64,000 nucleotides of DNA from Zea mays (lineage: Eukaryota > Streptophyta > Magnoliopsida > Poales > Poaceae). The notes under the pieces are model-generated. The model did not search any database, was not told where the DNA came from, and saw only the letters and a list, made by a program, of their open reading frames with translations. How positions within the stretch are numbered: position 1 is the first letter of the stretch; every line of letters starts with the position of its first letter. The position numbers and the translations under genes are program-made. The stretch is taken from the NCBI RefSeq assembly GCF_902167145.1, contig NC_050098.1:30498501-30562500 (forward strand). Direction: 5' to 3'. Below are positions 46,563 to 60,100 of this stretch, piece after piece.

Positions 46563-48199
46563 TAATAAAAAAAATCACCTTCACAAGGCCGAGCCGCTCG
46601 GACGACCACCAAACAATGGCTAGTGACGCACCGCGAGGCAAAGGAGAAAGAGAAAGAGAGAGAAAGAGCACATGCATTGGGGTGGGGGATCAACAATGGC
46701 AAGAACACAATCGAGAGGGAGTGAAAGAAAACATGCATGACACAAGTAAAAATATGGCATGAAACCAAACCTTAGCGCCATGGCTTATGGTGTCAAGGTC
46801 GACGTCATAGTTATGGCATGGAGGTCATAACACGTCAATATCCACGATGGCAAGTGACATGAGTGAGCTATCTTAACACCATAGCTAAGGCGCTATCCCC
46901 AAGATAAAAAAACCCGGTTATTGTTCCACTGGTGATCTAAACGTGACTTTGTTTTTAAAATAGGGCTAAAAGAAGAAAAAAATATCAGTTACACGGTGCA
47001 TGCAGGAAAGTTGAGGACACGAATAAGGTTTTGTTTGGATCTCATTATTTAAAGTTTAACCACGAAACTTTAGACCAATTTAGTTCTTGAACTTTAATCG
47101 AAAATTCTAAAATATTAGCTAAAGTTTAGACAATCTTGCACAACACAAATGCAATGAAGTGGTAATTATGGAATGCCGGTGTCTGGACACGAAGCTTGCG
47201 CCATCTGGCAGCCGAAGACCTAGGTGCCACAGTGCTGCTACATGCAGATGAGACTAGGACGCCACTAGCACGTAGCTACTTCAAGTTGTCCACAAACTGC
47301 GATACATATACAAATTGTGCAAATGGTTGGGGATCATTTGCTAACCTATGTTTCCCGCAAACTAGTGTGGTAGAGGTAAACATAGGTGGCCTATTTTCTT
47401 CCAAATCGTAAGTTCCGTCATAGTTTTGCTAACCCGGGAGACGCTGACATGGTTTGCAGCTATACTAGTTCTGACGCACCCAAGAAATCCTTCAGCCAAG
47501 ACGACTCTGAGCGTGGCGGCCAGGTGGTAGCTTCTGTTGATTTGTTTTTTGCTCAGGGGAGCACGGTATATTCAAATGCATCATAATTCTTCGTATTTCA
47601 TGCTACATCGAAACAAGCCCTTTACATACATGACAAAACAGCCTCACTTCTTTACAAAGTAAATCCTGAACAAAAACTACGGTATGCAACCGTCGAAGCA
47701 GCTGAATGTACGCTGCACGATGGTGTGATGTATGGATACCGCCCCTATGGCCGGCCAACCATCGAAGCAGCTGAATTTTTGCGACATTACATATGCGTGT
47801 TTTGAAAATACAAAACGGCGCCAGATAATTAACTTCACAGCGGCTGCAATGCGGAGGGGCATCCTTGGTCTTGGTGCGGGACGCTTAAACGATGAGGACT
47901 TTTAGACAGAGGGGGTATTAATGAAGCTCAACAAAAAAAGAAAACTGTGGCCTCACTATGCAATCACCCATCCTCTAGTCTGGACATGCTCTAAAACAGG
48001 AGTGGTACAACCCACCTGCACTCAAATGTCGTCCTTGCCTTCCCATCAATTTACAGGGTACCAAAAGCCGTTTGCTGTACTTTGTAGGAATGTTGACAGG
48101 GTGGTGAGGGAAAAAAACACACCAAAGAATAAAACCTCATAAGCAGTGAAAAAAGTTGCTCTTGCCTTCGATCAAAATTTACATCCCTTTCAATGGAGC
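46563..48199. other. intergenic DNA 3' of ATM, no gene seen
   Basis: Contains a GA-rich stretch (46640-46670), short frames without recognisable domains, and the presumed ATM 3' untranslated region next to 48199. A 14-base CGTCGAAGCAGCTG-type word occurs twice (near 47692 and 47761). Confidence 0.5.
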
Positions 48200-51100
48200 T
48201 TACAACCAAGGTCCCCAACCTGGAAACATTTGGCACAACCGATCAACATCCACCGCGTCCTGTATGAGTTGTTGGACCTACAAGGCAAACATAAATATAA
48301 AGTTGACTTTTGTAACAAAAGTATAAATATCTGCATGCTTCAGTATAACGATGATAAAACCTGGCCCTGCACACTTCTCATCTCGCCATCTTCATATCCA
48401 TCCAACTTCTGTTTAACACGAAGTATAGCTCGAGCTGCATCCTTGTTGCCATCGTAAGGTTCTTGGGAGTCATCCAAACATGAATCAGTATCAACTGTTT
48501 CCTGCAAAATAAAAGTTTAAACAGTTGCCAGGAGAACTCTACACAGTGTATCTGTGTTAACAGCATGGTCAAAAGACCACTGCATTTCCATTTTTGTAGT
48601 CAGATCGGGTTCTTTAGGCTAACCTAACTTTTGCATATCTATCGACGAAAGGAAGAGCATAACCAAGTTCAATAGCTTTCGGTCCGCCATTTCATTGCAC
48701 CTTAGGAAGGGAGAAAGTAAAGGTCTTCCCCCTTTGGAAGGCTGTGGGTGGAGCAGGCATTCGAACCCCGACACCATAGCGCATCCTGTCTCTCTACTGG
48801 ATCTCCAGAGGGTACCCTCCAAACGGAACCTTCTTCACCTCAGCCATTTCATTTTTGGTTAAGATGGGAAAGTGTCTTTCTCTCTATAAGAATGCACTGA
48901 GAATGAAGAGCCAAAATTTTATCTTTTTTCCCCTTTGCCTCTCCCTAACTACCCGAGTAGTAAAGAGTTTCTTCAGCCTCATATTTTTTACTTTATATGA
49001 ACTTATGACCTCATTCGAGTTAGAATAACTCACCTATCGATAACAGATTCAAGGTCCGATTTCAATGCCTCTGTATCTCAAATGTGACCCGGACTCATGA
49101 CCCATGGAATAACAACTCGCGTCCAGCGATGATACGGAATCAGATTCCTATACGTATCGGATTCCATAGCAATGCACGGACATGTTTGCTAGTTACGACA
49201 AAAAAGAGATATTACTGTTGTAGTGTTGTTTATCAGGTCCTTAAATTTGCTTAGTATGTGAGAGTACATTTGGTGAGAAGAAAGCTACACATGCATAATA
49301 CTGGATACAACTGGTCGTACTCGTTACCTGTCAAGTCCTAACAGACATATCAATAGTTTCAGTTGTATGGACCAAGGTGTGCTATGCAAAGAAAATAACA
49401 TTAAGCAAATGTTCGTAGTTACCTTTTGACGCTGTAAGGCTTTCAGTGGTGAGAGTGCCCATTTATATAGAGGATCATGAACGAAGACCTAACACATTGG
49501 GTCCAGACTCAGGAGGAGCAAAAGTATTTAAGTCTCATAAAATTATGAAAAAATATTTGACAGCACACATACTTCAATAATAGTGAGCAATGCTTCTTTA
49601 TTCGCCCTCATGACACAGAGAGTTTTCTCACAACATCTTCTGAACACACCTTCAACACCAGTAACACCCATGCCATCTATAATATCCCTTGTCAACCGAA
49701 ATGGAACCTACAAATAGAGCAAAAAAAGTGTTCTACAGAGGAAGACTTGGCAATTGATATTCACAGAAGGTCATTTTCCATCGCATACCCGTTCAGGTGT
49801 TTTAAGCATGAGACCCTGTTCAAATGCAACACCAAGATCAATGTGTACAACCTCAGCTGTGTCTTGGTCGATGAGAATATTCATGGAATGGCGATCCCCA
49901 AGACCGACTATATATCCTACCTGAATCCATGAAAAACAATAGGCAACATATAGTCTCAGTAGTCCACGAAGCTCCTCAAGTTGCACATGACTAAAAGAAA
50001 TTACCATCGAGCTTGCTGCTACACTCCTTGTGTAAGCAAGTCTACTTTGGAACCAATCAGCAGGCAGCAAGAATCTTTCAAGAAAGAAGTGGTGCATCAC
50101 AGGCCTGGTTATTGTAAAAAAGGAGGGGGGGGAATAGTTAGAGAAACACTAGATATGGTTTTCATGGACGCATCATGCATGTATGTAAATGTTGGGACAT
50201 TGGCAAATGGAAGTAGACCTAAAGTTGCTGCAGATTTTAAGAAATGCCCTCCTTTTGTCCTTTTCCTGCAAATTATAATTCCTTCAAATTGGAAATACAT
50301 TCATCCCTCTATTAGAAAAAATAGAATACAAAACCTCTACAACACGTCAACATACACTCATCAGGTACTCTCTGCATTGAAGATATGTCCAGTCCCCAAT
50401 TCCATATCGTCCATGTGCTCCACCACTTCTAGTACTGTACAACCCCAACAAAAAGTCAAATAAATATGAAGCATTCAGAATCTAATTTACATATAAAAAC
50501 TGACATCATGTATACAGAGACCTCCCAATTAGATAATCGCCTAGTGGAACAGTACCGTTTACCCATTCAACAACACCAGCACTTGGGGTGAAAGGAACAA
50601 CCTGAGTTAGAGAAAGTAATCACAAATTTGTCACAACATTCAAAATGAGCATCGCTGTATGGCTGGGTATGAATCTATGATTCATGAGCATGGTTTTTAA
50701 AGCGGTAAGGTGAGACAAGGCGTTGGACCACCGCCTGGACGCCTAGGCGACGCCTAGGCGAGGTAGGCGGGCAAGGCGCCTAGGCGTTGGACCTCCGCCT
50801 GGACGCCTAGGCGACGCCTTAAGAACAATGTTCATAAGGTTTTCCCAACATTACAAATTCCATTATGTAGTACACCAAATGTTGCCCTTATACATTTATT
50901 CTAATTGTCCCGAACAGGCTACAGATTCATAGATAGTGGCTGCCTACCTAGCATTATGCTAAATCTATACCAAGAAGATAAGATGCCGTGGAAAATAAAT
51001 TAAATGGAAAAAATGCAAATCAGAAGCTAGAAGTTAAAATTGTGGAAGCAAAAGAAAGAAAGCTCAGAAACTATTGTTGAACGAGGGGAGAGTGCACAGC

Positions 51101-54100
51101 AATAAAATAATCTTCATTTTTTTAACTCTTCCTAATCTAATGTTTCAAAAGCCCTCCCCATCTATTAATAAAACATTTTAGAGCTTCCATGGCAAGATTG
51201 GGCTACAATGCAAAGGTCTTGGCGTGGTTGCCCTAGGCCACAAGGGCCTTGGCATGGCAGGCCATTTTGCAAGGATATGGTTGATGCTGTGAGCCTGTGA
51301 CAAAAGGTGTTATAGGAAGGAGTCAATTATAAAACTTTGGATTTAAATAAAACTTTGCTCCACGACCAGCGCGTCGCCTACAACTCGCCCTCATGACTTC
51401 AATAATAGTGACAGTACACATACTTTGGTTCCACCGCCTCCCTCCAGGACCGGCATGTTGCCTACAACTCATTGCTCCTCCCCCCTCCATTGCGTGGTCC
51501 TTTCAAGAAAGAAGTGGTGCCATCATCGTCACCCTCCATGGTCAGGCGACCGATGTCCAGAACATCCGATCGCTTGTCTATGTCATCCACCCATTGGCGC
51601 ATCCAGGTGCTCCTCACGCTCTAGCGCTACGCCCTCGACAACCATGTCCTCGCGACACTGTCTCCCTGCTGCTTCTGTGCTGGCACCGGATGGACAACAT
51701 GGTCCTATCGTGGATTCTCACCACGCTCACCGTCGAGCTTCAGGACATCGTCCACAAGCAGGAGAGGGGGGGGGGGGGCACTCACTAGGCCTGGGTTGCC
51801 CTCGAGGTCTAGATCCTCGGCAATCGGGAAGCACACACTCTCCACCTTGATGCCGGTTTCCGACGGTTCTCCCAAAGGGACTTCTCCGTCAGTGAGTACC
51901 GACATCGGATGAAGGGCATAGCGGACTCCCTATGCGATCTCAGTGAGCCCATCCTTGAAAACACCCTCGTCCTCAACCTTCTGTGTGGTCTTAGTCAATG
52001 CTATGGCACCTAAAGGCCCTCATCAGGCGGTCCATGCCATTCCCCTCCTTCCACGACGTCGCCTCCGACCACACCACTCCTGCTGCTGGCACGCTACCTC
52101 ACTCTCATCCTCCTCATCCCCCGTCCATCCTCTATTATTGTGGGGAACAGTTCCACCTTCCCGGCCACCTTAGTAGGTGACTCGGTTCTTTCAGGACCGT
52201 TCTACCTCAAAGACGTTTTTGTTGCTCCCCACATCATTCAAAATCTTCTTTTTGTTCGTAGGTTCACTACCGCAACTCTTGTTCCATTGAGTTCTCTCTG
52301 GCTGCACGTGAGTTGGGGTGTTGAAGTGTATAAGTGGATAAACTACCTTGTCCCATCAGCTTAAGCTTTTGGGTTGAACTGGTTAGTGCGTCCACTCTAA
52401 CATCTTTCACAAGGCAATTCCTAATGTGCTTATACATTTGGGAATAGCAACACTGATAAATTTAAAGGCACACTAACGCATGATGAAATTTATGACAAAA
52501 ATATTTGAAGAGCTGGATATAGAGAAGACTATCAAATTTATAGCATTCATAACTACCTTATATGTACGGATTTTCAATCTCCTTTTAGAAGTATCTCGGT
52601 GATTTTGCAAGAATGTATTTACCAAACTAAAAAATTGCTCCATCACCTGCACATGTCATATTGATGTCAAAATTTCATCTAGGCAAAATTATCAGATAGC
52701 ATTCCTTTAGAGGAAGAGAACATGAAAGGGAAGAAATAAATAAGAAAAGTTGGTGCAACTAAAAAGGACATTCTGCAGGAGTCTAAAGCACATTTACTAA
52801 AAGGGGACATTTTACATATAATAAGATTAAATACTAGTTTAGCATACCAACATTTGTACTCTATACTCAATAGTGGTTGCAGCTAGAAATTTGGTGTATA
52901 CTAGCTGTACTTATGCTAATGCACCTATAGGTAAAACACTAATGAAGACAACAATATCTGTAGCAGTGGTGTTAATGAAGACAACGATATCAGTGGCAGT
53001 ACTACTACTACCAAACAATTAGAAATAATAATAAAATATGGAACCTTTCTGTAAAACTGTTGTTATTTTTTTCTATCAAACGCACAGGAGAGCTGCGCAT
53101 CATTATATATTTTTTCTAGAACGCGCAGGATAACTGCGCATCATTATATTAAGAAGACAAAGAAGGGTCTAAAGAAGACCAGAAAAACAAGAAAAACAGA
53201 AAAAAAAACAACAAACAGAAAACAGGGGGGGTGTGCTGCGAGCAGCACCAACAACATCCAATTCTAGGGCCATAACCTCCTGAGATCCTTTGCACCAGTC
53301 ATCCCCAAAATCTTGAATCTCTGCGAGGATCTTATTGATGTTTGGGGAGGCCCCCCCTCAAATACACAAGCATTCCTGTGTTTCCATAGCCACCATGCCA
53401 CTAGAATCACCAAGAAATTGAAGCCCTTTTTTTGAGTTTCCATTATATTAAGATAGGAAAAAGAGGTCCAAAATGGACCAGAGTACAAACTGGACCAAAG
53501 CAACACCAGCCTAGCACCCCTGCCTCCTCTACAGCAACACAAGAGAAGAAACGGAAGCAAAGGTGCAAGCAGGCCCGACTAGACTAGACTGCAGCACTAG
53601 TATTAGCCAAGACCCTATTTAAAGCAGCTGCAAGCCCAAGATTTTCAAGATGTTTAGCACCAGTCTTCTCCCAACAGAAGGTTGAAAATGAAACTACACA
53701 GTTCCATGTTTGCAAAAAGGATAAAAAGGAGCAACTAGAACATTCTCTGTAGTAGGTAGAGCAAGCTTACAAAAATCTTTATGCCAAATAATCATATAAA
53801 TCTAGTTATTAGAATGAAAGAGAAGAACATACAGCATCCTGTCGCAGGTCATCATTTCCAGATTTTGCAAGTTGACGGTATTTGTTACCATCCGAGCCAA
53901 AACATTCTATAACTTTGGGAGCATTAATTCCATTCATGATCCTGCCAAGAGAATGGCCATAACACTAAAAATATGACAAACACAACCTTCAGGAGAAACT
54001 AGCAAGTAATGTGTAAAACTAAAGATCCAACTTACATAATGGAGTCAGCCAACCCAGTGAAATGTGGAAAGGAGCCTTCCTCATAACGACAGCTAGGATC

Positions 54101-57100
54101 AATAGGAACGGTAGCAGTCACAACTGGAACCTGATGAAGTCAAAGGGGAAAGAAGAATTGTGAGTCTAAGTGTTTGAAAATTGATTAATAGGCATACAAA
54201 CAACTAAAGAAGATAAAATAAATGAAACATAATAAATAAACAATAAACTATGGCTAAAACTGTTATGGTCGCTAGATCGGTGAGGGATTGGAGAGAAGTA
54301 TCGATGGGCAGGAACTGAAAGGGAAATTGGGTTAACCATTTCCTATAATTAATTTTGGTGGTGAACGATCAACACAAACACATTGACTAACTAGTTTGTC
54401 TAGAATTCATCTATTACAGGTGCATAAGGTTCAACACAAACCAAGAAAGAAATAAAGTTAATGACACAACCTTATTGGAGCAAAAGGACTTGAGTGTGCT
54501 GAAAAATGGCGCACCGGACAGTGTCCGGTGCACCATGCCCATACAACTCCAAACCAGTCACTCTTGGGAATTCCAGGGCGCACTCCGCTATAATTCACCG
54601 GACTGTCCGGTGTGCCACCGGACTATCCGGTGCGCTAGCGAAGCAACGACTCCCTGCGCCAACGGTCGACTCTGCAAAGTGCTACAGTGGGCTACAGTGC
54701 CGCGGCAGAAATCAGAGCAGCGAAGTCAGAGGACACCGGACTATCCGGTGCCGCAAGAAGACAAAGTCTCAAACGGTCGACCAGCTCCGAACCCTAACGG
54801 TTGGCTGACGTGGCGGCGCACCGGAAACCGCATAGTAACTGTCCAGTGGCGCACCGGACTGTCCGGTGCGCCCATCGCCAGCAGCCTTGGCCAACGGCTA
54901 CAATGTGGTTGGGGGCTATAAATACCCCCAACCACCACGACCTTTGGCAACCAAGTTTTTCAGAGATCACATTCAATACAAGAGCTAGTGCATTCACTCC
55001 AAGACACATTTCCAAATATCAAACCCTCTCCATGTGACATCTCAACCACTTAGTGACTTGAGAGAGAGTGTGTTCGTGTTCATTTGCTCTCTTGTTGCTT
55101 GGATTGCCTTTTCTCCTTCCTCACTTCTTTTCTAAGTGCTTGTAAGCAAAGCAAGAGACACCTGAGAGTGTGGTGGTCCTTGCGGGGTCTTAGTGACCCG
55201 TGTGATTAAAGGAAAAGCTTACTCGGTCTAAGTGACCGTTGAGAGAGAGAAATGGTTGAAATAGACCCGGTCTTTGTGACCTCCTCAACGGGGACTAGGT
55301 TCTTTGGAACCGAACCTCGGTAAAACAAATCATCATGTCTACTCGCTTGATCTTCACTTGATTTGTTTTCCCTCTCTATTAGTTCTCTTAATATTGATTT
55401 GAGTTTGCTCCCAAACGTTATCCGCATTGATTGAGCAACTCTTAGCAAGAGAAACATTCTTTTGACTTGAGTTTAATTCTAACGCTAACCCCCGACTTCT
55501 AATGTGTGTTTAAAGTTATAAATTTTAGGTTTCGCCTATTCACCCCCCACTAGGCGACTTTCAGGAACGTCGGCCAGGGGCCTCTGCCCACGGCCGAGCA
55601 AGAGGAGGGTCTCCCTTCTAATTCTTTTCTTCTTTATTTCTCATCCATTGATTACATAAATAGGTCGACTGGCCGCCCCTATCTAGCTAGAGATCCTTAT
55701 CTCCTTAAAATTCTCTTAAAAACTCTCAACAAACTACTAACTGATAACCTTCCTAGATAATCTCAACTACTAAAAAAATTTTACCCCATAAGATAAGGCG
55801 GACACCCTCTGCGCATTGGACTTGCACGTGTGCAGCCACCTGGATCACATGGACGAAAGGGGAGCACATGGACGGGCACATGAAGTAGGTCGCAACAATA
55901 ACCAGTGGAGGCGCCCTCGTGGCGGCAGGTAGTGGAATGTGGTGGCGCTAAATAGTGCGCCCTTGCCGATGACGAGGGGAGTGCCTTCCCTACCGGCGCT
56001 GCCGTAGAGTTGAAGTTCGTCGTGAGCGGGACACATACCATGCTCGCACTTGGAGATAGCGGCCCGGTGCCGCTGCTGATAGCCGTCCGACACGGCGAGG
56101 TCGCGCCCCCGTGTGCCGAGGTCAACCATCACCAAGGCTGCCTCGAGCATCTGCTGGCGCATCTCCCGGACTCTTCGTCGTGCAAGGAAGCCACGAGCAG
56201 CAGCTTGTATGCCCACAGCTGCCGACGTCTGGAGCCGTGCGGACAACGCCAGCTGGTGCTGCTCATGTTACACTGCTACCTTGATCTGCAATAGCCCTTG
56301 CTCAACCTTCTGGAGCGTTGCTTGCATCTTTGCGAGATCAGCCCTTATGTTGATCCACAAGTCCCCCATCGATAGAGCTGGTGATTGCTGAGCCGTGGCT
56401 GCCCCTGGTGGCATCGCCCATGGGGACGGAGACGCTGTCAACGAAGATGATGTGACGAAATTTGGCGTTGTCCCTGGAGATGGGCACGCCGGCGTCCAGG
56501 ATGTGGTGACAAAATTGACAGGCGATGCTGCCCATGGAGATAGGGACGCTAGTTGCCAGGACGACGTGACGAAGGTGATATGCGGCGCAATCCATGGAGA
56601 TGGGGACGCCGGTTGCCAGGATGACGCCGCGAAATTGGCAGCAGAAGTCATGGGATCAGATCAAAACCCAAGCTATCTGATACCAGATGTTATGGTCGCT
56701 AGATCGGTGAGGGATTGGAGAGAAGTATCGATGGGCAGGAACGTCGGCCGGGGGCCTCTGCCTACGGCCGAGCAAGAGGAGGGTTTCTCCCTTCTAATTC
56801 TTGCCTGCTTTATTTCTCATCCATTAATTACATAAATAGGTCGGCTAGCCGCCCCTATCTAGCTAAAGATCCTTATCTCCTTAAAACTCTCCTAAAAACT
56901 CTCAACAAACTACTAACTGATAACCTTCCTAGATAATCTCAACTAATCTTCTAATCTTATCTCTAACTATTCTTATCTAATCCCCTTGGAGGGCCCATGG
57001 TTGCTACTGTTGCAGCCCCTCCGTGGGCCTCCTTAGGCCCTGACAAAAACATACCGCTAAACTATGATACTACTAAACTAGAGTTATTGTGCATCGTCCA

Positions 57101-60100
57101 AGAGAAATAAGGAGGACCTCTTTGAACTAATTTGGTTTCATGCCCGAAAGGTTTGTTGAAGTGTATAAGTGGATTGGCTTCATTCTCCCACCATCTTAAA
57201 CTTTTGGATTGAACTGGTTAGTACAGGGCCTGGGCTATAGGATTGGCTTCATTCTTCCATCGCTCTAGTCTTTAAGCCCGCGCCGCTGGACCGCCCCGCC
57301 CCCTGCGTCATGTCTTCCTCTCCGGCGCGCCCCAACTCCACTGAGCTCGCCACCAGGGCCTGGGCCCCGTTCCTCGCCGGCCTCGAGCCCCTCCCTGCTG
57401 TCTCCCTTCCGGCGCCAACCCTCACTGCCACGACAGTGGCTCTCTCTGGCCCAGCCGCCCTCTCCTCCGCATCGTCCGGCCTCCTCCCCAACATCGCTGC
57501 TGCTGCACATGTCCTCTCCGGCACGGCCGTGGCCATGAGCCCTCTTCCCAGCGTGCAGGGCTACACCGCGCAGCACGCTCGACGCACGCCCCCGGTTTCC
57601 CCACCTCTCGTCCGCACTTCACTGAAACCACGTGGGCCTCTCCGCTCCCATCAAGTGTGGTCGAGCCCACGACCAATCCCACTCTCGTTGCAGCCCTTGC
57701 CACCGTCCAAACTACTGTCGCCGCCTATCAGGAGCGCGAACGTGTTGCATCCTTCGCATTGGAGCGTGAGCGCGCCGTAGGCGCCACCTTGACCGCTTAG
57801 ATGGCAGCCACTTAGAGCCTCATCCTCGACCACAGCGTTGCCCTCCCCCTAGCCCTTGAGGCTCACCACGTCACCGAGCTCGACGCCACTACCATCGCTG
57901 CTCTTCACGCTCAGGAGGCCGGAGTAAACAACATCCGGTCCCTGGTCTCCGTCGTGATGGATCCGATATCACCCCACTTCACCCGCTGGCGCGATCAGGT
58001 GCTCTTGACGGTTCAACGCTATGACCTTCTGCTTCGACCCTCACCGACGTCGGAGCTCGGGGTCTACACCGATGCTGACTGGGCTGATTGCCCCGACACG
58101 CGCCGGTCCACTTCCAGTTATGCTGTGTTCTTGGGCGCCAACCTCGTGTCCTAGGCTACAAAGCGGCAGCCCGTCATCTCCCGCTCTAGCGCTGAGGACT
58201 CCTGGCTCCGCCAACTTCTCCAGGAGCTCCAAGCCCCCTCGAGCACTCCACCCTAGTCTACTGCGACAATGTCAGCACGAGCTACCTCTCCACCAATCCC
58301 GTGCAACATTAGCGCACGAAGCACATGGAAATCGATCTTGACTTCGTCCGTGAGCGTGTTGCTAGAGCAGGAGATGACGGGCTGGAAAACAACTATCCAT
58401 GTGCCTGAACCTTGACTTGTGGGTTCTATTGTAAGATTTGTTGTTGTTGTAAGTTTTTCATGCAAGCACATTTTCATTTATTAAATTTAAAAACTATTCA
58501 CCGATTGAATAGTTCTTTTGAAATCAATTGAGATGATTTGGATATGCCAAATCAAGCATTCATTATTATCATGTTTCTACTTGAGATGGTTAGTTGATTG
58601 GAGATTGGTCTTTCCTCTACAGATTGAGTTTTTTTAGCATACCAGTGGCTCCCCTCCATGGAAGTTATTAAGCAAGCAAGATTTAGAGAAATCGAACAAA
58701 GCCATGTGCAGCCCATGTCCCCTGCCATGGGCACAACTCTAGCAAAAGACGACTTTATCTCCAATGATTACCGAAGCACAAACAAGTTCACTAAAGCAAA
58801 GTTCGCAAGATGTTATCTCACTAGTTCAAGCTGACCAATGCTGCGGGCCTCCCTGGGCAGCGGAATTTTTTTGTTAGTGTCCTGACAATAAGTTAGATGA
58901 AAAGAATGTTAACATTGAGAATAAAAAAAATCCATGTTCCTGCTTGAAAAGTGGACGAACCTCCTTCTTGGTCTCCAGTTCTGCTAACTTAATGTAGATC
59001 TCAACCATTTGTTTCATCTATAAGATGTCCAAATAAGGATCATAAAAATTATAACAGAAAATACATTTGATCCCATCAGAGATAAGAACATCTGAATAGA
59101 ATTTTAAGCACAACCTGACAAATCAGAGGTCCATGACAGGAAGATAGCTCCTTTAACAAATTTTCAGCAGCAAGCTTCTTCTCCATATCTACAACAAAAG
59201 AACTTCTACTTCTTTGCTTGTCTTTGACACGATCACCATTTGCTAGAGCCAAAAGCTAAAAACAAACCAAACAACTATTTCTTAGTTCTAAAAACCACGA
59301 AGAAAAATCTGATATCTGAGATGAAGAGATACTGGAATAGCCTTAACATGCATAAACTAGACTTAAACAAACTGAACCTGGGGGGGGGGGGGGGGTAAGA
59401 CAACCCCCCAGACACAACCCCCCAGACATTGTATTAAGAAGACCTTGGAATTGCCTTGACATGCATAAACTCGACCTGGGGTGGGGTAAGACAATCCCTA
59501 CTATATTAAAAAGAAGACCTTATCACATGGATCGAGAAAACCTCCAAACCCCTGGCCCACCCAATGGCAGTCTTGAGATTTTAGGGATCCGGAAGAAGAT
59601 TTAAAATGGGGACCTTTCTAATTATTTATATATATAAATGTTAACAATATAAACACTTAGATATATCTAAAAGTATTCATATCAAATAAAGAATAAGTAA
59701 AAAGATATATATATATATATATATTACAATATTGGCTTAAAATTTTCTTTTAACATTTTAATCTAACTAGTCCTAGGGGCCTGAAATTCGCTTCTGCGAA
59801 AAGTCGAACTCAAGACCTAAGGAGTGCTACTCAGACCACCTAACCAATTTAGATAGAGGCCTTTTTTTTCGAACGCGCAGGAGAACTGCGCCCCACTATA
59901 TATTAAGCAGAAAAAGGGGTGGTCTTAAAAGACCAATACAAGAGGCCTCCTTACGGAGGCCAGTAGCAAACATACATAAATAAATTGTGGTTGTGTTGTA
60001 ATGGGGCTGTGTAATGGGTGTGGGGGGGGGGGGGGTTAGATCTATTGTGGTTGTGTTGTAATGGGGCTGTGTAATGGGTTTAGGCCCAACAACTCTATTA

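Noticed and set aside
47196..47411. 71-codon plus frame (MRHLAAEDLGATVLL...)
   Set aside because: No recognised motif, no splice or promoter context, short enough to be chance.
57249..57780. Ala/Arg-rich frames of about 100-156 codons on both strands
   Set aside because: High G+C copia gag remnant; only the plus frame fits its neighbours, and even that is degenerate.
51767..60036. G-runs at about 51767, 59381 and 60020 as functional G-quadruplexes
   Set aside because: Simple uninterrupted poly-G runs in introns, prone to assembly length error; nothing ties them to a function.
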